Assembly (NCBI GenBank): GCA_050011775.1
Contig: JBEKIL010000011.1
Span: 86,730 to 150,729, forward strand
DNA from: CAVZMI01 sp050011775
GTDB taxonomy: Bacteria > Bacteroidota > Ignavibacteria > UBA10030 > CAVZMI01
Direction of reading: 5' to 3'
DNA length: 64,000 nt
The stretch's first letter is position 1, and each line of letters opens with the position of its first letter. The translations under genes and the position numbers were made by a program. Positions 44,958-53,123 of the stretch are shown here, piece after piece. The notes beneath the pieces were generated by a model. That model had not been told where the DNA came from. It searched no databases and saw only the letters and a program-made list of their open reading frames with translations.

Positions 44958-45028
44958 CCACCTGTCACTATTTTCGGCACAAACATGTAAAAAATTCAGT
45001 CGTAAACAATAATAATTAAATTATGGAG

Positions 45029-45066
45029 ATTCTTAAGCCTAAAGAGATAGAAACAATCTTAAGAAT
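45029..45066. promoter_or_regulatory. ATTCTTAAG inverted repeat between kinase and hutH
   Basis: ATTCTTAAG (45029-45037) and CTTAAGAAT (45058-45066) form a 9-bp inverted repeat with a 20-base spacer. Each arm contains the palindrome CTTAAG. It lies about midway in the divergent gap and about 70 bases before the predicted hutH -35. Confidence 0.4.
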
Positions 45067-45133
45067 GATATTCAGTGTAATTTTTACATTTTCCTTATTT
45101 CTCGATAGAAAAATCAGCTTTAATGGATTCTGC

Positions 45134-45162
45134 TTGAAGATTTTCTAAGTTATACATACATT
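45134..45162 (+). promoter_or_regulatory. Predicted promoter of hutH
   Basis: TTGAAG, a 17-base spacer and TACATT, about 50 bases before the hutH ATG. Confidence 0.4.
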
Positions 45163-45212
45163 TTTAGGATGTTGGATTAAAATGATCAACCTGACATGCG
45201 GCCAAAGTACAT

Positions 45213-46745
45213 ATGAATGCCATATTACTTGATGGAAATTCCCTGACAATCGAACAGGTTGCTCAGGTTGCCGTACGAAACAATCCAGTAGGACTAACGC
45301 CAAAAGCCGTCCGTGCAATCAAAGCTTCACGCCGACTTATTGATTCATGGGTCGAAAAAGAGGCTGTTATCTATGGTGTCACGACCGGGTTCGGTGAATT
45401 CAGCAATGTGAAAATAAGCCGTGAAGATATAGAGGCGCTTCAACAAAATCTTGTTGTAAGCCATGCGGCAGGGACGGGCGATCCACTGCCGCCAGAAATT
45501 GTAAGGGCGATGATGGTACTGCGGGCGAACGCTCTGGCTAAAGGATATTCAGGGGTTCGTCTCGAAACTGTTCAGACGCTTGTAAAATTCCTGAACCATG
45601 GAATCACGCCGGTCATTCCATCACAGGGTTCTGTGGGTTCGAGTGGAGATCTCGTCCAGCTGGCACATCTAGTATTGACAATGATGGGAAAAGGGAAAGT
45701 CCTGTATCAGAATGAAGTGATGGATGCGAACCTTGCCCTGCGGAAGACTGATTTACAGCCGGTAAGATTGATGGCGAAAGAAGGTCTTGCACTGATTAAC
45801 GGTACACAGATGATGACAGGTTATGCGGCAATAGCTATCCATGAAACGAAGATCCTTGCCAAGCACGCAGACATTGCTGCAGCTCTGAGTATCGATGCGC
45901 TCAAGGGAGCCGATCGCTCATACGATGAGCGGATCCACAGGCTCCGTCCTTACCCGGGACAGATTAGTGTCGCATCGAATATTCGAAAGTTGATGAAGGG
46001 CAGCGAAATACGTGAATCGCATCTGCATCATCACGACAAGATCCAGGATGCATATTCACTTCGATGTATTCCCCAGGTTCACGGCGCGTCACACGATGCG
46101 ATTGACTATATCTATAATATTGTGGCGGTTGAGATTAACGCGGCCACCGATAATCCTCTTATTTTTTCAAAAGAAAAAGATTATCTTGAAGGAGGGAATT
46201 TCCACGGCCAACCGATTGCGCTGGCCATGGATTTCCTCGGTATTGCTCTTGCTGAATTGGCAAATATCTCGGAGCGGCGGATTGAGCGGATGGTTAATGG
46301 AAGTCTAAGCGGTCTTCCAAGGTTTCTGATAAAAAAGGGGGGACTTCATTCTGGATTGATGGTTGCACAGTACACTGCAGCTTCACTCGTATCGGAAAAT
46401 AAAGTTCTCGCCCATCCTGCCAGTGTCGATTCTATTCCGACCTCGGCCAATCAGGAGGATCATAATAGTATGGGCTCAATCAGTGCACAGAAAGCCTGGA
46501 GAATTTTGCATAATGTCCAGCAGGTGATTGCTATTGAGATGATGGTGGCATGTCAGGGGATTGACTTCCATCGGCCGATGAAGTGCGGAAAAGGTACGGA
46601 GGCTGCCTATCGGACTATCCGCCGGCATATAGAGCACCTCGAGCATGACCGGGTAATCTATGATGATATCCAGACATCGCTTTCTTTGCTTCGGTCCGGA
46701 GTGGTTTTGCAGGCGGTTGAAAAATCAATCGGAAAATTACAGTGA
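45213..46745 (+). CDS. hutH: Histidine ammonia-lyase
   Basis: Removes ammonia from histidine to give urocanate, the first step of the hut pathway; cytosolic tetramer. A 510-residue protein with Tyr54 (VIYGVTTGFG), His84 (VVSHAAGTGD) and the NQEDHNSMG segment with the conserved Glu, all consistent with histidine as substrate. The self-processed MIO triad, normally Ala-Ser-Gly, reads Ser143-Ser144-Gly145 (GSVGSSGDLVQLAHL), an uncommon variant. It is separated from hutI-ftcD-fchA by the signalling block; urocanase is missing from the window. Confidence 0.9.
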   Translation: MNAILLDGNSLTIEQVAQVAVRNNPVGLTPKAVRAIKASRRLIDSWVEKEAVIYGVTTGFGEFSNVKISREDIEALQQNLVVSHAAGTGDPLPPEIVRAMMVLRANALAKGYSGVRLETVQTLVKFLNHGITPVIPSQGSVGSSGDLVQLAHLVLTMMGKGKVLYQNEVMDANLALRKTDLQPVRLMAKEGLALINGTQMMTGYAAIAIHETKILAKHADIAAALSIDALKGADRSYDERIHRLRPYPGQISVASNIRKLMKGSEIRESHLHHHDKIQDAYSLRCIPQVHGASHDAIDYIYNIVAVEINAATDNPLIFSKEKDYLEGGNFHGQPIALAMDFLGIALAELANISERRIERMVNGSLSGLPRFLIKKGGLHSGLMVAQYTAASLVSENKVLAHPASVDSIPTSANQEDHNSMGSISAQKAWRILHNVQQVIAIEMMVACQGIDFHRPMKCGKGTEAAYRTIRRHIEHLEHDRVIYDDIQTSLSLLRSGVVLQAVEKSIGKLQ

Positions 46746-46843
46746 AAAGAGCATTTATTTCCCATAAGAATCGTATCAGGATTATCCATGATGTAATTAA
46801 ACCAGGATGTAAAAACTTCGGAAAAAAGTAAAAAAGTTTTTTT

Positions 46844-48616
46844 ATGTATCGAGTAGCTATCGGCCTTATAATATTCATCGCATACCTTTTACCACGACCG
46901 GTTCAGGGCCAGTCGTACACTTCATATTCTTTTTCTCCAAAGTATGAATTTCGGGGTGTCTGGATTACGACAGTCTATGGTTCGATCTGGCCGAAGTCGA
47001 AATATCCCCGTGAACAACGTCTCGAACTCATAAATATTTATCAAACAGTCCGTCTGAATAATCTTAATGCGGTTGTATTTCAGGTCCGTGCTCGCGGCGA
47101 TGTGATGTATCCTTCGCAGTTCGAACCTTTCGCCTCATCTGTGACCGGAGTGCTCGGAGGGAAACCCGATTATGACCCGCTGAAGTTTGCCATAGAAGAG
47201 GCTCATAAATTTGGACTGGAATTCCATGCGTGGTGGAACGTTTGTAAAGTCGCAGATGGAGAAAATCCCCCGCCTCTGACTTCTCCGGCCCATATCGCAC
47301 ATACGCATCCTGAATGGTTAAAACGATGGAGAAATAAGAACGGAAACGGTAACGGGAGTGTTGAATGGTGGCTTGATATCGGTTACCCGCAAGTTCGTGC
47401 ACGGCTGATTGATATAGCCATGGAGTTAGTTGAGAAGTATGATATTGATGCTATTAATTTTGATTATCTGCGCTATCCGGGGCCGGAATTTGACGATTAT
47501 TCATCCTATGCGGTCTACGGCGGTTCCTTATCGCGCGATGAATGGCGTCGGCTTAATGTCACATCGTTCCTTAGGGAATTTTATAAGCGGGCAACAGCAG
47601 TAAAACCATTATTGAAGATCGGCGCTGCGCCGATTGGGATTTATAAGAATTTGCCGGAAGCATCCGGGTGGCAGTCGTATTCATTACTGTATCAGGACAC
47701 AAGGCAGTGGCTTCGTGAAGGGATTGTGGATTATATCATACCGCAATTGTACTGGGAACTCTATTCTAATCCGCGATTCTCTGTGCTGTTGCGCGATTGG
47801 CAGGATAATTCATGGGGACGTCATGTCTATGCCGGAATCGGAGCATTCCGGCCCGGTATCCCTCAACAAATTCCGGCTATGATCGATTCAGTCCGTGTCA
47901 TAGGCGCAGGGGGTGAATGCTACTTCACTTATAACGATGTGAAAGATGTTGCCGTCTTTCGTAATCGATATTCAAAGCCGGCGCTTATTCCTCCAATGCG
48001 ATGGAAATATACATTGCCTCCCGGCACACCCAAGAACCTGCGGGTAAAAGAAGTAAGTGCCGGTATGTTTACGCTGGAATGGGATCCACCATCGTCAGCC
48101 ACTGAAGAATATGCACCGCAACGGTATGCCATCTATCGCTCGATCTCTCCGACGATCGATATTTCTACATCAGAGTGTTTCGTTGCTGTTACATCCGGAT
48201 TACAGACCGCATTCACAGATATCATAGACCGGCCCACAGCATTGAAATATTTCTATGTAGTCACAGCATTCGATAAAGCGAACATTGAAAGTCAGCCGTC
48301 GAATATAACAACTGCTGAATTTCAGGAAGCAGTTGTGATGCGGCAATATTTCGAGCCGAAAACAATGCTGGCACAAAACATACCAAATCCGATGGACCGT
48401 AAGACATATATTGCATATCAGCTTGCACAACCTTCGCAGGTATCCCTTCAGCTCTTCGATGAGAATGGAAATTATATCGAGACGGTGGTGAATGAGATGC
48501 AAGACGCGGGTTCGTTTGTCGTTCCTCTCTATCGCCTGAAACTTGTAAAAGGTTCTTATCGCTATACACTCAAAACCGAAAAGGAAACGATTTCGAAATA
48601 TATGACAGTACGATGA
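46844..48616 (+). CDS. GHL10-family glycoside-hydrolase-like protein with FN3 and T9SS sorting domain
   Basis: A 590-residue exported protein. A signal peptide covers 1-22 (RPVQGQS). The glycosyl-hydrolase-like 10 domain (DUF187/YngK type) covers about 33-385: EFRGVWITTVYGSIWP, NAVVFQVRARGDVMYPS, DAINFDYLRYPGPEFDD, IIPQLYWELYSNP. A fibronectin-III-like segment covers about 390-490. The C-terminal ~85 residues (LAQNIPNPMDRKTYIAYQL, GSYRYTLKTE) match a type IX secretion sorting domain. It probably acts on cell-wall or surface polysaccharide; the substrate is unknown. A run of T directly before the ATG follows an A/T stem (46811-46841). It may be co-transcribed with hutH. Confidence 0.85.
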   Translation: MYRVAIGLIIFIAYLLPRPVQGQSYTSYSFSPKYEFRGVWITTVYGSIWPKSKYPREQRLELINIYQTVRLNNLNAVVFQVRARGDVMYPSQFEPFASSVTGVLGGKPDYDPLKFAIEEAHKFGLEFHAWWNVCKVADGENPPPLTSPAHIAHTHPEWLKRWRNKNGNGNGSVEWWLDIGYPQVRARLIDIAMELVEKYDIDAINFDYLRYPGPEFDDYSSYAVYGGSLSRDEWRRLNVTSFLREFYKRATAVKPLLKIGAAPIGIYKNLPEASGWQSYSLLYQDTRQWLREGIVDYIIPQLYWELYSNPRFSVLLRDWQDNSWGRHVYAGIGAFRPGIPQQIPAMIDSVRVIGAGGECYFTYNDVKDVAVFRNRYSKPALIPPMRWKYTLPPGTPKNLRVKEVSAGMFTLEWDPPSSATEEYAPQRYAIYRSISPTIDISTSECFVAVTSGLQTAFTDIIDRPTALKYFYVVTAFDKANIESQPSNITTAEFQEAVVMRQYFEPKTMLAQNIPNPMDRKTYIAYQLAQPSQVSLQLFDENGNYIETVVNEMQDAGSFVVPLYRLKLVKGSYRYTLKTEKETISKYMTVR

Positions 48617-48762
48617 CCGGAGTTGCTTTTCAGATACATGTTTTGTAAGTTTTTCTCGACTGGAAAAAACCAGAATAGAACGCATTCTCATCGGGAATTG
48701 GGGGTAAGGGAGGTAGGCGGCGCCCCCAATAAGTAATAAAACTAAAAAGGGCTATCATACAG

Positions 48763-48870
48763 CGTTGCGGTCTCGCCTCGCTGAGTCCGACTCGGCGAGA
48801 CGGGCTCAGCGTAGCAGTCCCCCTCGACAGGCTCAGGGTCTTCGACTTTAGGACGGCGAAGGGGGATAAC
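48763..48870. repeat. GC-rich palindromic intergenic element
   Basis: Intergenic stretch between the GHL10 gene and the next gene (330 bases without a gene). It contains TCTCGCC (48771-48777) / GGCGAGA (48794-48800) enclosing GAGT-CCG-ACTC, an alternative CGCTGAG / CTCAGCG pair, and CCCT...AGGG around the motif TCGACAGGCTCAGGG. It resembles REP-like elements. A leftward open frame over it (48630-48911) is low-complexity and not a gene. Confidence 0.5.
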
Positions 48871-48946
48871 GTACCGTCAGTATTTATTGAATTTTTACAT
48901 CTGCTGTTCAATTAGATCGGTGTTTGTCACGTCCACGCATCAACCC

Positions 48947-49555
48947 ATGGCACGATTTGCAGTCGAAGAAATAAGAAGACGCTTTGCCGGTTCCAACGAA
49001 TTCAACGAAATCTTTGATGCGTTTGAAGATGCTGTGAATCAACGACTCATCGATCTTGAGCTCTATCGATTATTGTTCTGGAACCATTCACTTACTCCCG
49101 ATGAACTCTGTCTGTTTGGTGAAAAACTTGCCAAGGAGTTTCCGGACATAGCCTTTGAAGTATATCGATGGCTTGCGAGCGTCTTTGCCGTCACATATTC
49201 GGCATACGACAACTACGAACTTGCATTGACATATTACAAAAAAGCCGCATATACGCGACCTACGGACCCCGTTTCGTATCTTGACGCAAGTGATTGCTAC
49301 GAACCGGATTTAAACATTCCCCCGATTGATGGTCTGATAGAGTTCCTTAGATTCGGTCTGGAGCATGCGGTGGAATCCGAACAATTGCTCCGAAGACTTT
49401 CCAAACTGTATGCGATCCTCGGAGATGCCGATCTGAGCGAATATTATAAACTTAAAGCTGATGAAGCGGGCTCATCTCGTGGCGGAGCGGGCTCACCTCC
49501 ATCATCTCCCGTCGAACCGCCGTCCCCGCCCGATCAACCATCGCCTTCAGCATGA
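48947..49555 (+). CDS. Helical-repeat (TPR-like) protein of unknown function
   Basis: About 202 residues from the ATG at 48947; the frame is open to 48887 but that region holds no better start. It is mostly helical, with a TPR-like pair around ALTYYKKAAYTRPTDPVSYLDASDCY and a second helix pair LLRRLSKLYAILGDADLSEYYKLK, then a Gly/Ser/Pro-rich tail of about 30 residues. It has no signal peptide. Its last bases overlap the ATG of the transporter gene (ATGA). Type III secretion chaperones have a similar TPR shape, but nothing else supports that role. Confidence 0.6.
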   Translation: MARFAVEEIRRRFAGSNEFNEIFDAFEDAVNQRLIDLELYRLLFWNHSLTPDELCLFGEKLAKEFPDIAFEVYRWLASVFAVTYSAYDNYELALTYYKKAAYTRPTDPVSYLDASDCYEPDLNIPPIDGLIEFLRFGLEHAVESEQLLRRLSKLYAILGDADLSEYYKLKADEAGSSRGGAGSPPSSPVEPPSPPDQPSPSA

Positions 49556-50439
49556 AGACACTCCGCGGCTATATTTTTATCATGATAGCAGTGCTGTTCT
49601 GGGGTGTATCTGCAACGGTTGCTAAATATCTTTTCATGCATAATATCGACACACTCATTATTGTACAGACTCGTTCGTCACTGGCATTTCTGCTCCTCTT
49701 CGGGTACTTTAGTATAACCAATCGTGCGATGTTGAAAATTCATATCCGTGATCTTGGTTCACTCATTACGCTCGGCGTCATCGGGATCGCGGCAACGAAC
49801 TTCCTGTATTATTTTACGGTTAAAGAGACCACGGTCGCGACAGCAATTCTCATCCAGTATACCGCACCGGTGATGGTGACACTCTATGCGACCTTCTTTC
49901 ACGAAGAACGATTTACAAAGATAAAATTTTTTGCTCTTACTCTCTCGATGATCGGTTGTTTTCTAGCAGTGAGCGGCGGTGACATAACGACAATTCGCCT
50001 CCAGGGATTGGGAATAGTAACGGGGATAGGTTCGGCTTTAACTTTTTCTTTCATGATCATCATGGGCAAACATATTTTACGGCGGTACGAGCATTGGACC
50101 ATGCTCATCTATGCATTCGGGTTTGCCATGCTGTTCTGGCTTTGTATCAATACACCGGTCAAAATTATATCACAGGGCTATACGCTTCATGATTGGGGAA
50201 TTTTCCTTCTCTTTTCCATCGGCTCGATCCTGATTCCCTATTCGTTTTTCAGTGCCGGACTCCGTCTCGTACAGGCGAGTCGCGCAAGCATCGTAAGTAC
50301 GCTCGAGCCGGTAGTGGCGATTGTTTCGGCGTATCTCTTCATAGGTGAAAAATTAAATTTTGTCCAAATCACGGGAGCAATAACTGTTCTAGCTGCAGTC
50401 AGTCTCATTGAGATAAATCGTGAAGAATCGGAGGAATAG
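49552..50439 (+). CDS. EamA/DMT-family transporter
   Basis: A 295-residue inner membrane protein with ten predicted helices in two EamA halves (first half ending near SGGDITTI, second starting at LGIVTGIGSALTFSFM). The conserved LEPVVAIVSAYLF.GE segment lies near the end. Family members export or import metabolites such as amino acids; the substrate is unknown. It overlaps the previous gene by four bases and abuts the methyltransferase gene. Confidence 0.88.
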   Translation: MKTLRGYIFIMIAVLFWGVSATVAKYLFMHNIDTLIIVQTRSSLAFLLLFGYFSITNRAMLKIHIRDLGSLITLGVIGIAATNFLYYFTVKETTVATAILIQYTAPVMVTLYATFFHEERFTKIKFFALTLSMIGCFLAVSGGDITTIRLQGLGIVTGIGSALTFSFMIIMGKHILRRYEHWTMLIYAFGFAMLFWLCINTPVKIISQGYTLHDWGIFLLFSIGSILIPYSFFSAGLRLVQASRASIVSTLEPVVAIVSAYLFIGEKLNFVQITGAITVLAAVSLIEINREESEE

Positions 50440-51023
50440 TGACACGCACCGATCAGCGCTTAAAAAAAATACACTCGGTGCTGAGACACCGGCAGCCCGA
50501 CCTGACCATTGTCATGGAAAATATCCACGATCCGCACAATGTGAGTGCAATGCTTCGATCTGCAGATGCCGTCGGCGTGATGGAAGTGCAGCTGGTCTAC
50601 ACGAAGGAGGAATTTCCCAAAATAGGCGAAAAAAGTTCGGCAAGTGCACGAAAATGGGTATTGAGACGGAAATTTACCTCAATAGACGAATGCTATACAA
50701 AACTTCACAGCGAAGGTTTTCGTATCTATGCTACCCATCTTGGCGAAGAGGCCGTGTCGCTTTATTCGCTTGGCCTCACGCGTCCGGCAGCGCTTGTATT
50801 CGGCAACGAGCACCGCGGTGTATCGGATGAAGCGGCGGAGAAAGCCGACGGGAATTTTCTGATTCCGATGATGGGAATGATTCAAAGCCTCAACGTCTCG
50901 GTTGCCTGCGCAGTATCGCTATATGAAGCCTTCCGTCAGCGGATGGAAGCGGGACAATACAAGTCCAGAAAATTTTCAAAAAATGTTTTTGATGCTTTGT
51001 TCGAAGAGTGGTTGAAGAAATGA
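50439..51023 (+). CDS. TrmH-family tRNA/rRNA 2'-O-methyltransferase
   Basis: A 194-residue SPOUT enzyme with all three motifs: ENIHDPHNVSAMLRSADAVG, ALVFGNEHRGVS and MIQSLNVSVACAVSLYE. The size and the GNEHRGVS form fit tRNA (Gm18) methyltransferase TrmH, but related rRNA enzymes look alike. It starts with GTG, overlapping the stop of the transporter gene (TAGTG). Confidence 0.88.
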   Translation: MTRTDQRLKKIHSVLRHRQPDLTIVMENIHDPHNVSAMLRSADAVGVMEVQLVYTKEEFPKIGEKSSASARKWVLRRKFTSIDECYTKLHSEGFRIYATHLGEEAVSLYSLGLTRPAALVFGNEHRGVSDEAAEKADGNFLIPMMGMIQSLNVSVACAVSLYEAFRQRMEAGQYKSRKFSKNVFDALFEEWLKK

Positions 51024-51039
51024 GCTACCTCGTTCGCTC

Positions 51040-51058
51040 CGGGAGAGTTGTTCTCCCG
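51040..51058 (+). terminator. Hairpin after the TrmH-type gene
   Basis: A 7-bp stem CGGGAGA / TCTCCCG with a 5-base loop, 16 bases after the stop. There is no T-run directly after it, but a second AT stem and TATCTTTTTAG follow about 35 bases later. Confidence 0.5.
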
Positions 51059-51127
51059 AGGAAGACTAGTAAGGTGGAGTTTTACTCTATATCTTTTTAG
51101 AAAGTCAGTCTAGGTGATTGAAAAAAG

Positions 51128-51174
51128 AGGGGAACCACCCGCTCCGCCGAGCGGAGCGAGGCGAGAGCTCCCCT
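51128..51174. repeat. GC-rich nested hairpin element
   Basis: AGGGGA (51128-51133) / TCCCCT (51169-51174) enclose a perfect inner hairpin CGCTCCGC-CGA-GCGGAGCG (51140-51158), followed by AGGCGAGAGC. In reverse orientation it contains CTCTCGCCTCGCT, the same start as the element near 48770, so the two look related and inverted. Confidence 0.5.
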
Positions 51175-51246
51175 GTCTTAAGGAAGTTCTGCTAGATTGT
51201 AAAAGATGCATGGCAAAAATCAAGAGAAAATATTGTAAGGCCTGCT

Positions 51247-51882
51247 ATGAAAAAGTTTTTATTAAAATTCATCACTGTAGTTTTTATTGTTCCGCCATTC
51301 CTGTCGGCCCAGGAAATTTCAAAACCATTTGATTGGCGATTTATTCCCCAGGAAAATATCGGTCCGATTTCTCCAGGGACGACTGCTTCAGAATTAAAAA
51401 TGATTTTCGGAGAGCAAAATGTCGTCAGCGACAGAATATATATTGGAGAAGGATTTACCGAACCCGGCAGTGTTATTTTTCCTAATGATGAACAAAAAAC
51501 TCTTCGCATTTTATGGAAAGATTCGATAAATCAAAAATATCCCCAAGAAGTAAGAATTAGTGGGTCAAAAACCTTATGGCGGACATATAAAGATATTACA
51601 CTTGGTACTTCGCTTAAAGAACTGGAATTACTTAATGGAAAACCGTTTGTGCTTGCAGGATTTGCCTGGGATTACGAAGGAGCTGTTATTTCGTGGAAAA
51701 AAGGTAAACTTGCTGATCGACTGTCTGAGATTCGTCTATATCTTATACCTGATATAGATGTAAGAACAATCTATGAAAAAGAATATGATTCGGTTATGGG
51801 AGATCGTGATTTTCAATCAAGTAATAAAGCAATGCAGAAACTAAATCCAAAAGTTTGCCTAATTATATTTTCATTTCGATGA
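51247..51882 (+). CDS. Exported protein of unknown function
   Basis: A 211-residue protein with a signal peptide (1-22, PFLSAQE). The mature part has a NIGPISPGTTASELKMIFG segment, PGSVIFPNDEQKTL, TLGTSLKELELLNGKPF and FAWDYEGAVISWKKGKL, a pattern I associate with a small conserved periplasmic family without assigned function. Two alpha/beta repeats (each G.TS.-.EL...G) are visible. The gene is richer in A and T than its neighbours, and GC-rich repeats lie just upstream, so recent acquisition is possible. Confidence 0.7.
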   Translation: MKKFLLKFITVVFIVPPFLSAQEISKPFDWRFIPQENIGPISPGTTASELKMIFGEQNVVSDRIYIGEGFTEPGSVIFPNDEQKTLRILWKDSINQKYPQEVRISGSKTLWRTYKDITLGTSLKELELLNGKPFVLAGFAWDYEGAVISWKKGKLADRLSEIRLYLIPDIDVRTIYEKEYDSVMGDRDFQSSNKAMQKLNPKVCLIIFSFR

Positions 51883-51948
51883 TTTGTCATTCAATAAACT
51901 CAGGATAAGTCCCAAATCCGAAATTTCAACTAATCTTTTTAATAAAGC

Positions 51949-52350
51949 TTATTGAAACATCCATGCCACCAGGATCCCTGAGAATCCCGATTCTGCGATG
52001 GTGATGAAGGGGGAGATAATTTCAAGTTCCCATCTAAGCGGTGAATGGGCACGCTGGTGAAGAAGCCGGGGTATGGAGATAATACAGCCGATAAGAAGCC
52101 CGAATTGGAGTCCGACCGTGGGCCCCGTACCGATAAAATTCAGCGTGTAAAGCTGAACAAAAACGACTGAAAAAATTAATGCCGCCAGCAGATTCCATGA
52201 CATTTTATCGGAACCAATCTCTTCGACGGGAGGATATTTGCCAAACTTCTTCCAAACCCTAGAAAAAATCAAATGATGGCCGATATATTCGGTGACAACC
52301 ACGGTGAGCCATACTATAACGATTGATATAATATATGTTTTGATTTCCAT
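51949..52350 (-). CDS. Small membrane protein of unknown function
   Basis: A 133-residue protein with about four hydrophobic segments (residues 5-28, 52-72, 75-93, 113-131) and a charged loop (VWKKFGKYPPVEEIG). It has no enzymatic motif. It converges on the exported-protein gene and diverges from the RDD gene. The family was not recognised. Confidence 0.6.
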   Translation of the reverse strand: MEIKTYIISIVIVWLTVVVTEYIGHHLIFSRVWKKFGKYPPVEEIGSDKMSWNLLAALIFSVVFVQLYTLNFIGTGPTVGLQFGLLIGCIISIPRLLHQRAHSPLRWELEIISPFITIAESGFSGILVAWMFQ

Positions 52351-52425
52351 AAAATGATTCCGTAAATTCTATTATACAGTAATTTCGCTACATTATCCAC
52401 CCCTTACAAAAAGAAAGGATACACC

Positions 52426-52902
52426 ATGGAACCTCAAGTTGTAACGTATGCGGGATTCTGGAAACGTGTTGCAGCATATCTCATCGATGGTCTGATTCTG
52501 GGATTGGTTAATTTTCTTGTGCTCGTCCCATTCCTGGCTGTGATCGGTGTGGGTGCAGGAGTCGGAAGTTCGATGGATAACCCGGAGGCCGCCGCAGGAT
52601 TAATCGGTCTCATTTTCGGGGGATTATTTTTTGCACTCTTCGTGTTGATGATCCTGGCATGGCTCTATTTTGCGTTGATGGAATCGTCGTCCCGCCAGGC
52701 GACACTGGGGAAAATGGCGCTGGGGATTATAGTAACGGATCTGAATGCAGGGAAAATAAGCTTTGGAAAAGCGACCGGCCGATATTTCGGGAAAATAATA
52801 TCAGGAATGATATTATATATCGGATTTATCATGGCGGCATTCACCGAGAAGAAACAGGCGCTGCATGATATGATGGCGGGGACACTGGTAGTGAATAAAT
52901 AG
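52426..52902 (+). CDS. RDD-family membrane protein
   Basis: A 158-residue inner membrane protein. The RDD signature is WKRVAAYLIDGLIL near residue 13, followed by three hydrophobic segments and the conserved TLGKMALGIIVTD and KKQALHDMMAGTLVV. Family members are thought to be transport- or ion-related. AGAAAGGA precedes the ATG. It stands alone and is followed by a terminator. Confidence 0.88.
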   Translation: MEPQVVTYAGFWKRVAAYLIDGLILGLVNFLVLVPFLAVIGVGAGVGSSMDNPEAAAGLIGLIFGGLFFALFVLMILAWLYFALMESSSRQATLGKMALGIIVTDLNAGKISFGKATGRYFGKIISGMILYIGFIMAAFTEKKQALHDMMAGTLVVNK

Positions 52903-52938
52903 GAAGATGGTGCATAATTTCCTATAGGACCTTATTAT

Positions 52939-52988
52939 AAAACCGGCTGGTTGAATCGTTCAGAGTTCGCAAATCAGTCGGTTTTTTC
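52939..52988. terminator. Bidirectional terminator
   Basis: Imperfect hairpin AACCG-CTG-TTG / CAA-CAG-CGGTT with a central loop, flanked by TTTTTT on the right and by A-rich sequence on the left. It could end both the RDD transcript and the leftward sdh transcript. Confidence 0.6.
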
Positions 52989-53020
52989 TGAAAGATACAG
53001 TCTAAAACAATCTCTACTCC

Positions 53021-53103
53021 GTGTCCTCTGTGACTCAGTGTTTATATTTTTATCAATGTGAAAAAGAAAAACAGTGAGAATTCAAAGAATCCGCAGAGAA
53101 CGC
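53021..53103. repeat. Degenerate inverted repeat of the 'CCTCTGTG' type
   Basis: GTGTCCTCTGTG (53021-53032) and CGCAGAGAACGC (53092-53103) pair over 12 positions, with the differences being transitions that keep G-U pairs. It occupies the gap between the RDD and sdhB genes and resembles a widespread intergenic repeat with this core. Confidence 0.4.
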
Positions 53104-53123
53104 AGTGATTAAAAAACCAATCA

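Noticed and set aside
44946..44962. Sigma-54-like TGGCATG...TTTAC on the minus strand before the large kinase
   Set aside because: The -12 GC is missing and transcription would begin within about 12 bases of the ATG; the match comes from the CATGTAA palindrome.
48630..48911. 93-residue leftward frame over the repeat element
   Set aside because: Low-complexity Ser/Arg/Leu translation of a palindromic repeat; not a gene.
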